From the NCBI RefSeq assembly GCF_014193585.1, contig NZ_BLXY01000013.1, positions 1 to 64,000 of the forward strand: DNA of 64,000 bases, written 5' to 3'. Positions 43,733-51,731 of the stretch are shown in pieces. The first letter of the stretch is position 1; each line of letters starts with the position of its first letter. The notes below the pieces were generated by a model. It did no database searches and was not told the DNA's origin. It saw only the letters and a program-made list of their open reading frames with translations. Source of the DNA: Geomonas paludis (GTDB lineage: Bacteria; Desulfobacterota; Desulfuromonadia; Geobacterales; Geobacteraceae). The translations under genes and the position numbers were made by a program.

Positions 43733-44155
43733 TTATTTGCGCACTCCAAAGTACTCCAATAGCCACGTCTTGATTTCATCGCGTACCCGGCGAAACTCCG
43801 GCAGAACTTCCTCCTCGGTCCCGGCGCAGCGCGAAGGATCGTCGAAGCCGTGGTGGCTGCGCTGCGTGCCGCCGATGTAAAGCGGGCATTTGTCGTTGGC
43901 GTCTCCGCACAAGGTCACCACGTAGTCGAAACTCTCGCCGTCGAACTCGTCGAGGGTCTTGGACCGGTGCCCGGAAATGTCGATACCCATCTCCGCCAGG
44001 ACCTTGACCGCCAGCGGGTTGACGCGCGTTGCCTCGGTCCCGGCCGAGTAGGCTTCGAACCTGTCGCCGAGGAAGTGGTTGGCCAGCCCCTCTGCCATCT
44101 GGGAACGGCAGGAGTTGTGGGTGCAAAGGAAAAGGATCTTTTTTGTAGGCTGCAC
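43733..44155 (-). CDS. arsC: Arsenate reductase, thioredoxin-coupled type
   Basis: A 140-aa low-molecular-weight phosphatase-fold arsenate reductase. The nucleophile loop is C11-THNSC-R17, and the two further redox cysteines C83 and C90 (LCGDANDKC) match the three-cysteine relay of thioredoxin-dependent ArsC. It reduces arsenate to arsenite for export. A truncated arsR lies directly upstream and no arsenite exporter is seen, so the ars operon here is reduced. Confidence 0.92.
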   Translation of the reverse strand: MQPTKKILFLCTHNSCRSQMAEGLANHFLGDRFEAYSAGTEATRVNPLAVKVLAEMGIDISGHRSKTLDEFDGESFDYVVTLCGDANDKCPLYIGGTQRSHHGFDDPSRCAGTEEEVLPEFRRVRDEIKTWLLEYFGVRK

Positions 44156-44173
44156 GGCTTCTCCGAATGTGGT

Positions 44174-44302
44174 TCAGCGGCTTGTAGCTGCAACAGCAAC
44201 TGTGCCTGACACGCAGAGCTCTCCCGCGCCGAGCAGGAGCGCCAGGATGCGCAGTCGCGTTTCGTCCGCCAGTGACCTGTAGAGTAAGAGCAGATCTTTC
44301 AC
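44174..44302 (-). pseudogene. arsR: Truncated ArsR-family repressor
   Basis: From GTG 44302 the frame reads VKDLLLLYRSLADETRLRIL then ALLLGAGELCV, the N-terminal third of an ArsR/SmtB winged-helix repressor, and then SGTVAVAATSR and a stop at residue 43. The recognition helix and metal-binding cysteines are missing. Codon sense is lost exactly after the ELCV segment, so an internal deletion joining arsR to the arsC upstream region is likely. An intact-looking ArsR operator precedes it. Confidence 0.75.
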
Positions 44303-44308
44303 GGCGGC

Positions 44309-44336
44309 GACTATATCCGCCGATGCGGATATAGTC
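44309..44336. promoter_or_regulatory. ArsR-type operator (12-4-12 inverted repeat)
   Basis: gactatatccgc (44309-44320) and gcggatatagtc (44325-44336) form a perfect inverted repeat around cgat, 7 bp upstream of the arsR remnant start. The location and symmetry are those of ArsR/SmtB operators. Confidence 0.7.
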
Positions 44337-44647
44337 AATCCTGAAGGGGACCATGTCGCTATGGTGCCGGTGGTCCGGTTCATAGCAGCTGTGCATGGTG
44401 TCGCAACCGCATCCCGTCTCACCGCTATCTACCTCTGACACCCCGGGGGGGCGCCGCTTCCCTAAGCTGCTGTATTGTGGGTAAAAAATAACAATTCCCG
44501 TGCTTGCCACGGGGAAAATTTCGGTAAGAATTCATGCCATCATTCAGGAACGCAGGCCCTTTCAGTGAGCATGGCATGACGTGGGGCCGGCCTGGTGGAC
44601 TTCTGACACGGATGCGTGTCCAGTTGCCTGACACGGAGGTACAGACG

Positions 44648-46192
44648 ATGAAAGGAAACAAGACCACCCGGAGGGAATTTCTGGCACTGGCATCCGTCGG
44701 TGCTGTGGGAGCGTGCGCTGCGCTGCATCCCGCCTTGGCCAGGGCCGCCATGATGGGCGGCGGTACGGGTGGGGGCGGGATGGGTGGAACTGTCAGCGTC
44801 GTTGACCCTGCGCCAGGAGGAGCGTTCTACGACATTCCCGCCGCTGTCAAAGACGCTTCGGGTGTCTACGAACTCCAGGTGAAGCAGGCGCGGCTGAAGG
44901 TAAACGGAACGGCGGTGACGCTGCTTACCTACAACGGCATGTATCCTGGCCCCATGGTGACGGCCGCCAAAGGGGAAAAGCTAAAGGTCCGCCTGGTCAA
45001 CATGCTTCCCAAGACCACCGCCACCAATATCCTTGGGCATCCCCGCAACATCACCAACCTCCATACCCACGGGCTGCACGTATCTCCTTCCCTCATGTCG
45101 GACAACGTGATGCGCATGGCCGCCCCCGGGGCAACCCTCGACTACGAGTACGACCTTTCCTGCGAGGAACCCGGGCACCTCAACTTCTACCACCCCCACG
45201 TCCACGGGACGGTGGCCGAGCAGTACTGGGGAGGTCTGGCCGGCCCGCTGGTGATAGCCGATGACGCAACAAGCCCCCTGGCCGGGGTGGAAACGCACGT
45301 AATGATGATCAAGGACCTCACCATCGCAAGCGGCGTTCCCGAGCCGTACACCTCCACCTCCCAGTTCATGCACGGCAAGGAAGGGAAGCTGGTCATGATC
45401 AACGGCCGGGTGAACCCGGTGCTGAACATACGTCCGGGGCAGGTGCAGCGCTGGCAGATCGTGAACGCCTGCAACGCGCGTTACCTGAAGCTGGCCCTCG
45501 ACCGGCACACCATGCAGTTGGTCGGCACCGACGGCGGCCTTCTGGACCGTCCCTACCCCCTCTCCACGATCATCCTGGCGCCTGGAGAGCGCATCGACGT
45601 GCTCGTGAAAGCCGACCAGGGAGGCGGCGCCTTCAAGCTGCTGTCATTGCCCTATGACCGCGGCGGGATGAGCGGTCTGCAGCAGATCACCCTGCTCACC
45701 CTTGCCTATTCCGGACTCCTGATGGACGACCGCATTCCCGCCACCATCAACCCGCAGGCGCAGAGGCAGACCATCGACCTCGCCATGCTGCCCCGCAAGC
45801 AGATCACCCTCGGCATGATGATGGGCAAGGGCTACATAAACGGCATCTCCTTCACCGGCATGAACAACTGCTACACCGCCATGTCCATGGTCGGGGACTA
45901 TGAGGTGTGGGAGGTGTACAACAACAGCGGCATGGACCACCCCTTCCACCAGCATGTGAACCCGTGCCAGGTGCTTTCGATCAACGGCGGGGATCCCGGA
46001 TACGCCTCCCTGTACACGACCGCGCCGGCGTGGAAGGACGTTGTCAATATCCCCAAGATGGGGAGTGCGACCCTGCTGGTGCCGGTCAGGGACTACGACG
46101 GCATGACCATGTTCCACTGTCACATCGTCGAACACGAAGACATCGGGATGATGGGCGCCTGGCACCTCATGTCCGGCCCAATGGGGATGTAA
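44648..46192 (+). CDS. Tat-exported multicopper oxidase
   Basis: A 514-aa periplasmic copper oxidase. The signal carries a twin-arginine TTRREFLALAS, so it is exported folded. All copper motifs are present: HTHGLH (H139, H141), HPHVH (H182, H184), HPFHQH (H431, H434, H436) and HCHIVEHEDIGM (H490, C491, H492, H496, with M501 as the axial type 1 ligand). Met-rich stretches (MMGGGTGGGGMGG, MLPRKQITLGMMMGKG) suggest copper-tolerance oxidases of the CueO/CopA kind; spore-coat-like or metal-oxidising enzymes are alternatives. Start ATG 44648 follows GGAGG by 8 nt; longer upstream frames lack one. Confidence 0.92.
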   Translation: MKGNKTTRREFLALASVGAVGACAALHPALARAAMMGGGTGGGGMGGTVSVVDPAPGGAFYDIPAAVKDASGVYELQVKQARLKVNGTAVTLLTYNGMYPGPMVTAAKGEKLKVRLVNMLPKTTATNILGHPRNITNLHTHGLHVSPSLMSDNVMRMAAPGATLDYEYDLSCEEPGHLNFYHPHVHGTVAEQYWGGLAGPLVIADDATSPLAGVETHVMMIKDLTIASGVPEPYTSTSQFMHGKEGKLVMINGRVNPVLNIRPGQVQRWQIVNACNARYLKLALDRHTMQLVGTDGGLLDRPYPLSTIILAPGERIDVLVKADQGGGAFKLLSLPYDRGGMSGLQQITLLTLAYSGLLMDDRIPATINPQAQRQTIDLAMLPRKQITLGMMMGKGYINGISFTGMNNCYTAMSMVGDYEVWEVYNNSGMDHPFHQHVNPCQVLSINGGDPGYASLYTTAPAWKDVVNIPKMGSATLLVPVRDYDGMTMFHCHIVEHEDIGMMGAWHLMSGPMGM

Positions 46193-46317
46193 AAGGATGA
46201 TGGCGACATCAGGAGATGACTGGCACGAGGACCTCGTGACAACGGTTCCCTGCTCTGCGATTATCCGGTACAATGTCAAGGCCGAATTCCGGTGCGTCGC
46301 CAGAGTAGGAGGGTGCT

Positions 46318-46713
46318 ATGCGGGAAGGTGACTACTACCATTTCGATGAAGAAGATCCCTGGGAAGGGGTGCGGCTTACCAAGGCGGCGATCCGGGCCCG
46401 GGCGACGCTGATCTTCTACACGGCGCTGGTAAGCGCGCCCTATGTTGCCCTGGTGGCCGCTGGCGGCTACGCCAGCGGGCTCATGTCCCACGAGGTGCTG
46501 GGGGTTGCCTGTTACACCGCCATGATTTCATCCATCTTCTTTTTCGACACCCTGAGAAACGCTGCCCACGACTGTTTCGAAAGGGCACAGGAGGAGGGGT
46601 TGGTGACCTGCAGGGAAGGGATACCCATCGTCGATCCCAGTTACCCGCACCGCCGCCTGGCCCGTCTGGCCTTCGCGATACGCGGGAGAGTCGTGCGCTC
46701 AGTACAGAAGTAA
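46318..46713 (+). CDS. Small membrane protein of unknown function
   Basis: A 131-aa protein with an acidic, aromatic N-terminus (MREGDYYHFDEEDPWEG), two membrane helices (about residues 32-56 and 62-82) and a basic C-terminus (PHRRLARLAFAIRGRVVR). SD ggaggg lies just before ATG 46318. It follows the multicopper oxidase by 125 bp on the same strand. Not recognised. Confidence 0.65.
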   Translation: MREGDYYHFDEEDPWEGVRLTKAAIRARATLIFYTALVSAPYVALVAAGGYASGLMSHEVLGVACYTAMISSIFFFDTLRNAAHDCFERAQEEGLVTCREGIPIVDPSYPHRRLARLAFAIRGRVVRSVQK

Positions 46714-46721
46714 TTGTAGGA

Positions 46722-46832
46722 AGGGACTGGCTCCGTTAGGTGCCTGTCCCTCTTGCGGGACGCTCCATTCCGTCCCCGCCCCCTTACCGAAACCTAAGGG
46801 GACAGGCACCTGGCGGAGCCAGTCCCCCCTTC
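46722..46832. repeat. gggactggctccg...cctgtccct interspersed hairpins, copy 3
   Basis: Two hairpins, agggactggctccgttaggt...gcctgtccct (46722-46751) and aaggggacaggcacctggcg...gccagtcccccctt (46797-46832), match copies at 13868 and 27219. The two halves are themselves inverted copies of each other. Confidence 0.8.
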
Positions 46833-46865
46833 GGTGAAGGACTTTAGGTTTGAAAGAGCCATAGA

Positions 46866-46894
46866 AAAAGGCCAGTCTTTGCGACTGGCCTTTT
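46866..46894 (-). terminator. Terminator of entericidin-like gene 1
   Basis: aaaaggccagtc pairs with gactggcctttt around tttgc. The core ggccagtc is shared with the hairpin at 49010-49044. Confidence 0.85.
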
Positions 46895-46915
46895 CGTTTC
46901 GCTGCGGGACAGAAA

Positions 46916-47053
46916 CTATCGCCCGGAAGAATTTTCGATGGCCCTGCCACCGCTTTGCATGTCTTCGCCGACCCCCTTGACGGTGTGGCAGCCTGCCAGA
47001 GCCCAGAGAGTGGTCAGAGTGAGCATGACTGCAGTTGCGACTTTACGTTTCAT
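46916..47053 (-). CDS. Entericidin-like small lipoprotein, copy 1
   Basis: A 45-aa lipoprotein: signal MKRKVATAVMLTLTTLWALAGC with lipobox LAGC, then HTVKGVGEDMQSGGRAIE, the entericidin A/B family pattern. Known members are stress-induced envelope lipopeptides, some with antidote-like roles. ATG 47053 has a perfect aaaggagg SD. A close paralogue lies at 48690. Confidence 0.85.
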   Translation of the reverse strand: MKRKVATAVMLTLTTLWALAGCHTVKGVGEDMQSGGRAIENSSGR

Positions 47054-47947
47054 GATGTCCTCCTTTTCTGTTCTTGCAGAAGAACCGTTTGTTGTTGTAT
47101 TGGCGACAGCTAATGTTATCACGACCGCCCAAAGATCGCAAATAGCGTCTTGAGAGGGACGCCTATGGGGGCGGAGGCAAACCTGGCAGCATCAATTTAA
47201 TGTTGCAGGGATGACGGTTGAATTGCGCGAGGCGGCAATGAAACTTTTGATGAGGCGTTTAAGCGCGAGATGAACCCGAGGGGATTTCTAGCGGCTTGCA
47301 GGTAAACGCGGGGAGGTCGTCTCTAAAAGAAGTACGACCGCTGTTAAAATGAAGCAGGCCATGGTTATTTTAAACCGGGTCTTGTTCGAATTGAAACAGG
47401 CCATGGTTATTTTAAACATTGTCATGGTCGATTCAAAGCAGGGCCTGGTCAATTTGAGCGGAGTATCTAATTAATAACCCGGCCTTTCAACCGGCGTAGA
47501 AGTGGGGCTATTCCATTCCCCGTGAACCTATTTCACAATAAATGAACCCCAAGCGAGGTCCCAGTAATGGCCATTCTTTTTAAAACCGTGTGGATGGGAT
47601 GTGCCAGACCCTGCCTTCATGTTCCATCACCTGCTTTTGGCATGTGCCGGCCTCCTTTTTTTATCTGCGGACCTTCTTTATTTTAAACACGCCCCTACAT
47701 TAGAAAAAGCAGGTCTGCTTTAAATTCAAGATACCCTTACATTAGTAAATGTAGTTCCTGTTTTTCGTACGACGATGGGGAGTGCGGAGGCGGCCCGGGT
47801 GCGCAGATGTTTGGTGCCCCAAATGAATGAAAAACCCCGACGTGGTCCCCACCTGACAAAGGTGTGGTTCCGTCGGGGTATCTTTACGCATGGAAGGGTG
47901 ATGGAGGGGCTAGCGAAGATGAGGTGATCGGTAGCACCTCGTGCTGT
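47054..47947. other. Long non-coding stretch with repeats
   Basis: No gene is supported across about 890 bp. It holds a 25-bp near-identical direct repeat, gaa(g/a)caggccatggttat followed by tttaaac, at 47351-47375 and 47393-47417, and a weaker third relative (caaagcagggcctggtcaat) near 47434. It also has AT-rich patches (ttattttaaacacgccccta) and ends in the terminator at 47835. The repeats resemble the multiple terminal repeats of IS21-type elements, but no transposase is present. Confidence 0.6.
47835..47880 (-). terminator. Terminator of the gene at 47948
   Basis: ccccgacg and cgtcgggg are the outer stem, with an inner ccacct/aggtgtgg stem; on the minus strand it is followed by a run ending tttttcattc. 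Confidence 0.8.
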
Positions 47948-48325
47948 TTAGGATTGAGCGGGCTTTGCGGTCCTGCGAGCTTTCTTCCTGGTCTTGTAGG
48001 TGACCACGCCTGAATTGAGCAGGGCCTTCACATCGTTTTCATCTGCCATCACCGTGGCGTACCGCAAAATTTTCTGGATGCGCCCACTGAGGTTCTCACG
48101 CGCCGACTTCCGGGCTGCTATGTGCAGCCGGTTTCCCGTCAGTCCGCTTTCGTACATCTGCCGGTACCAGTCCGCGTCGTTTTGCAGCACTGTCTGCGAC
48201 CCGAACTTGTGTTCGGGCCACCCGTTCTTGAAGAGCTCGAGGCTGAAAAGAACGGGGAAGAAGATGTTGATGTTTGCCAGGTAGATGGCGTCCGGGCCGG
48301 TTGAGTTGAAAACGTACTCGTTCAT
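47948..48325 (-). CDS. Uncharacterised 125-aa protein
   Basis: Not recognised. The N-terminal half is hydrophobic/aromatic (LANINIFFPVLFSLELFKNG), without a clear membrane span; the C-terminus is strongly basic (TRKKARRTAKPAQS), suggesting nucleic-acid binding. A ggaggt SD precedes ATG 48325 and a terminator follows the stop, so it is a real single-gene unit. Confidence 0.6.
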   Translation of the reverse strand: MNEYVFNSTGPDAIYLANINIFFPVLFSLELFKNGWPEHKFGSQTVLQNDADWYRQMYESGLTGNRLHIAARKSARENLSGRIQKILRYATVMADENDVKALLNSGVVTYKTRKKARRTAKPAQS

Positions 48326-48689
48326 GGCTTACCTCCGTGTCTTGGTGTGGTTGAACTCCTGTACAGGATCATTTCACCCGACGTGCCAAATTGGGCGTGT
48401 GGCGGAGGTGGATGATTATTAGCTTGTTTTAACACGTGTTTTTGCTGCCCTACTGCCTGCCACTTGAACACCGCTTTCACTCTCGCCTGTTCTCCGTTCG
48501 CACACCCAAGGGCAGGCGACGCCGGGTAAGTATCTAGCGGTATTAAAAAATCCTAAAAATGAACACGGGGTCAAAAGTTGAACTCGACAGTCCGGTGTGG
48601 GGTGAGACGGAGGGGGGGGATGGGGGGGGGAGGCGAGCAAGGAGTTAGTCACAAAAGAAAAGGCCGGTCGTCGTCGACCGGCCTTGGGA
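48326..48689. other. Non-coding stretch
   Basis: No supported gene. It holds a G-rich tract (48611-48633, runs of 8 and 10 G's) and an atgaacacggggtcaaaagt sequence of the kind found beside REP-associated elements. The terminator of the next gene occupies 48660-48685. Confidence 0.5.
48660..48685 (-). terminator. Terminator of entericidin-like gene 2
   Basis: aaggccggtcg (48660-48670) pairs with cgaccggcctt (48675-48685) over tcgt, then a T-rich run on the minus strand. Confidence 0.85.
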
Positions 48690-48827
48690 TTATCTCCCTG
48701 AAGCCCTTTCAATGGCTCTTCCGCCGCTTTGCAGGTCCTCGCCAAAGCCTTTGACCGTGTGGCACCCGGTCAAGGTCCACATGCAGGCGAGTATAACGGC
48801 TACGGCAGCAGCTATTTTCCGCTTCAT
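48690..48827 (-). CDS. Entericidin-like small lipoprotein, copy 2
   Basis: A 45-aa lipoprotein: MKRKIAAAVAVILACMWTL ending in lipobox LTGC, then HTVKGFGEDLQSGGRAIE. It is about 75% identical to copy 1 over its length by eye, with the same length and terminator position. ATG 48827 follows aaaggagag. Confidence 0.85.
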   Translation of the reverse strand: MKRKIAAAVAVILACMWTLTGCHTVKGFGEDLQSGGRAIERASGR

Positions 48828-49009
48828 CGTTCTCTCCTTTCCTGAGGGCCTGCGAGACCCACACTTCATTCTCAAGTTACCTGACGCATAATGCGATACC
48901 TACTGGCACAACTTCTCTCATTATAACCAAAAGAATTGTCCCAGTTAAGGAGAAATGTGGACTGGAACAGAAAGCAGGACCGTTCTTCCCTTGATCGGAT
49001 GAGATAGAA

Positions 49010-49044
49010 AAAGAAAGGCCAGTCACTATGACTGGCCTTTCTTT
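49010..49044. terminator. Strong bidirectional hairpin without an adjacent gene
   Basis: aaagaaaggccagtca (49010-49025) and tgactggcctttcttt (49029-49044) pair perfectly for 16 bp over a 3-nt loop. The core equals the entericidin gene 1 terminator. It has no gene directly beside it; the tRNA fragment at 49049 begins 4 bp later, so it may be the terminator of a tRNA gene or of a lost gene. Confidence 0.8.
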
Positions 49045-49048
49045 TTAA

Positions 49049-49071
49049 TGGCGGAGAGATAGGGATTCGAA
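49049..49071 (-). other. tRNA-Ser 3' end fragment, candidate attachment site
   Basis: On the minus strand these 23 bp read ttcgaatccctatctctccg then cca: the T-arm 3' side, acceptor stem and CCA of a class II tRNA-Ser. The rest of the tRNA (anticodon, variable arm) is absent, since the flanking sequence departs right after the ttcgaa. Such 3' fragments are left as att sites when islands insert into tRNA genes. Repeated aatgaagtctggtgaaatcc-type units at 49150-49225 resemble integrase arm sites. Confidence 0.7.
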
Positions 49072-49263
49072 GGCTAGTGCAAGCCCCCCAGAGAAATAGG
49101 CAACTAACGTGATATCAGATACTTAAACAACTCACCCCACCAGCCAGAGTCCAATGAAGTCTGGTGAAATCCATCCGAAATCAGTAGGGCTTGTGAAAGT
49201 TCAGTGAAAGTCTAGGCCTGATTTTTCCACGATGTTAGGTGCCCGGTTTCGAATTTAACCGAA

Positions 49264-49434
49264 CTCGGTGCCTTGATATGCCTGGATCAGGCGATGATCT
49301 CGCGCATTGAGCAAGGTCGTCACGCCTTGCGGGTCGACACCCTCTTCAAACTGCTGTCCGCCCTAGACTGCGAACTCTTGCTGCAGACAAAGGCGGACTG
49401 GCGTACGGACAACCGCAACCCGGACGTGTGGTAG
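49264..49434 (+). pseudogene. HipB-like XRE regulator fragment
   Basis: An open frame reading ALICLDQAMISRIEQGRHAL then RVDTLFKLLSALDCELLLQT and a stop at 49434. This is the recognition helix and C-terminal half of a HipB-type helix-turn-helix antitoxin; the N-terminal half and any HipA partner are missing. An ATG at 49294 exists but would start inside the DNA-binding helix. A decayed remnant. Confidence 0.65.
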
Positions 49435-49704
49435 CTAATTTTGCATCAACCATCTGAGATGGTCTACCCTGACGACCTCGCTTAATCATATAATATTGCC
49501 TTTATATTTACAAAATTTCCCAAAGGTGCTACTTAATAACAAAAAATAGGCGTGGAAGGCTCGTGCCGGGCTCTTAAGTTGAAAAAATAGCAGGTCGAGC
49601 TGACGGTGGTTAATTATAAAAAATCGTATCTATTTTTAAAAAATCACCCGTAGCGAGCAGTTAATAACAAAAAAACGCACTTCGGGAAAGAGGTACAGGC
49701 TGTT
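49435..49704. promoter_or_regulatory. AT-rich region before the Fic gene
   Basis: Much lower GC than the core genome. The motif ttaataacaaaaaa occurs at about 49532 and 49662, and ttaattataaaaaatcg at about 49610, spaced irregularly. These could be operator sites for the wHTH domain of the Fic protein; this is a guess from position. No gene. Confidence 0.4.
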
Positions 49705-51168
49705 ATGTTTAAAAAAATGCCCCCTTTTTTTAGTTCGACAACTGAGACATCAAAGCACATTTCTAAAGAAGTGGACGCTGGTAGGGTCCGTAAGATCGGC
49801 CCAAACCTCTACACCAGCAAAGTAGATGACGATGTTTCGATGCTGGTCCGTCAGAACTGGGCGATGATCCTTGGCATCATCCTCCCCGGCTGCATCGTGA
49901 GTCATCGCACAGCCTTCGAATCCAGGATTTCTCCAGGAGGGAAGATATACGTGACAGGGGGGTATCTCAGGACGATTCCGCTGCCTGGGGTCACTTTCGT
50001 TCAGTTGAAGGGGCCGGGTAGGCTCGATTCAGATATGCCGTTCGTGTCAGCCTACATGTCCTCGCGCGCCCGTATGCTTTTGGAAAACCTGACACCTTCT
50101 CGTGTGAGAGGGGAAGAGTCTAAGAACGTGGATATAGAGGAGATAGAGAGGAAACTGGTCGACATCCTAAACGCCGAGAAGGAAGATGGGATTAACCGGT
50201 TAAGGGATCAGGCCAGAGAAATCTCTGATGCGCTCGGGTACAATCGGGAGTTCGAAAAGCTCGACAAGATAATTGGCGCCTTGCTCGGTACTCGTCAGGC
50301 AGCCCTGGTCAACCCGGTTGCCAAGGCCCAGCAGTTGGGGGTCCCGTACGACGCAGATGCTCTGATGAAGGCGGAGGCCCTGAGGGCGGCTCTGGCCCAG
50401 TTGGTGTATGAACCTATGCCTACGAAGGCCACCGGAAGTGCCTTTTACAACATCGGGTTCTTCGATGCATATTTTTCCAATTACATTGAGGGGACACAGT
50501 TTGAAGTCGACGAAGCGAAGGACATCATCGACACCGGCCTCGTTCCTTTGAGCCGGCCCAGCGATGGCCACGACATCATAGGGACCTACCGGGTCGTAAG
50601 CAGTCTCGATGATATGCGCCGGACTCCTCGATCCGCTGAGGAATTCCTCGAGTTACTCCGTTCAAGGCATTCGGAGATCATGACTGGACGGCCTGATAAG
50701 CATCCGGGTCAGTTTAAGGAAGAGGTCAACTATGCCGGGGCGACCAGGTTTGTTGATCCCGCTCTTGTTAAAGGAACATTGCTGCAGGGGTTTGGCTTGT
50801 ACACCGCGCTGGAAAACCCCTTTGCCCGCGCCCTACTAATAATGTTCCTTGTGGCAGAGGTGCATCCTTTTGATGATGGAAATGGCCGGACTGCCAGGGC
50901 CATGATGAACGCAGAGTTGGTCGCAACCGAACAGACTCGGATCATCGTCCCGTCCGTCTTCAGAAATGAATATGTGAGCTCGTTGAAGAGGATTACCAAC
51001 CATCAGCAGCCGGAATCGTTCATCAAGGTGATGTCCTTCGCGCAAAAGTTCGTCCATAGCATTGACTTTCGAGGTTACGAAACCGCCAAGTATCAGATGG
51101 CAAAGTGCAATGCGTTCGAGGATCCTGCCGACGACAAGCGGTTGCACATCTTTGAAGGCGAAAGGTAA
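49705..51168 (+). CDS. Fic-domain protein with AbiEi-like winged-helix N-terminus
   Basis: A 487-aa protein. The first about 110 residues resemble the AbiEi/type IV antitoxin winged-helix region (VDAGRVRKIGPNLYTSKVDD; PGCIVSHRTAFE). The Fic domain (about 240-450) has the core motif HPFDDGNGRTAR with catalytic H387, so it should transfer AMP (or another nucleotide) to a target hydroxyl. An inhibitory-helix motif SNYIEG (S258, E262, G263) lies N-terminal to the active site, as in autoinhibited Fic proteins. A role in toxin or phage defence is inferred from the domain pairing and island context; target and nucleotide are unknown. Confidence 0.88.
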   Translation: MFKKMPPFFSSTTETSKHISKEVDAGRVRKIGPNLYTSKVDDDVSMLVRQNWAMILGIILPGCIVSHRTAFESRISPGGKIYVTGGYLRTIPLPGVTFVQLKGPGRLDSDMPFVSAYMSSRARMLLENLTPSRVRGEESKNVDIEEIERKLVDILNAEKEDGINRLRDQAREISDALGYNREFEKLDKIIGALLGTRQAALVNPVAKAQQLGVPYDADALMKAEALRAALAQLVYEPMPTKATGSAFYNIGFFDAYFSNYIEGTQFEVDEAKDIIDTGLVPLSRPSDGHDIIGTYRVVSSLDDMRRTPRSAEEFLELLRSRHSEIMTGRPDKHPGQFKEEVNYAGATRFVDPALVKGTLLQGFGLYTALENPFARALLIMFLVAEVHPFDDGNGRTARAMMNAELVATEQTRIIVPSVFRNEYVSSLKRITNHQQPESFIKVMSFAQKFVHSIDFRGYETAKYQMAKCNAFEDPADDKRLHIFEGER

Positions 51169-51731
51169 TGGTCACATAAAAAAGGGCCATTAGGATTTGA
51201 TGGTGGAATTTCTACCTTACTCTCCAAATAGCCGGTTTTGTGCTGCATCACCGGGCGGAAGTGAGGAAATCATGAGACTGAACAAGCGACAGACCGGGCG
51301 GGAAGCGCATAGCCTCGGATTCACCTGCGTAGAGGTTTCTGTGGGCAGTGCCTGGAGCGTGTTCTGAAAGTTCAGGGGGCAGAAGACGAGTTTCCGCGAG
51401 TTCCCCGACCCTGGGCAGATCCTGGCCGCCATGGAAAGATAGGCGTCCCGTCAGCACATCGCACACATCAACCGCTTCATTGCGCCCGCATTGGCTAACG
51501 GGTAGGATTTTAACCCGGTGCGGTGCTTGGAATCGCCGATCTGTCCACCGTTGAGTACTCACCAAATGTACCTCGACGAAAAAATCTTCCATAAAATTGA
51601 CAAAAGAAAGCTTTAATGCCATTTTGGATCTATCAATTTTGGCTGCTGAAAACTGCCGGGCCTTATCAATGCGGGCGAAGGCCTTCACGGCGTAGAGGTG
51701 CCAAAATGTTAAGGTTTTGGAAGAGGTGGAA
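51169..51731. other. Gap with decayed coding traces
   Basis: No intact gene. The + strand contains a short frame ending KFRGQKTSFREFPDPGQILA then AMER and a stop at about 51442, which looks like a protein C-terminus without a beginning. A 146-aa minus-strand frame (51248-51688) covers the same DNA but lacks a recognisable family or ribosome site. Probably eroded DNA. Confidence 0.45.

Noticed and set aside
47341-47780. CRISPR array
   Set aside because: The direct repeats occur only two or three times with irregular spacers, and no cas genes are present.
48419-48745. 108-aa minus-strand frame over the G-rich tract and entericidin gene 2
   Set aside because: It overlaps the lipoprotein gene and its terminator in another frame, and its sequence is proline-rich noise from the poly-G tract.
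49049-49137. Complete tRNA-Ser gene
   Set aside because: Only the 3' acceptor and T-arm part matches; no anticodon arm or 5' acceptor strand can be found in the adjoining sequence.
51248-51688. 146-aa minus-strand gene
   Set aside because: No recognisable family or ribosome site, and it overlaps coding-like debris on the plus strand.
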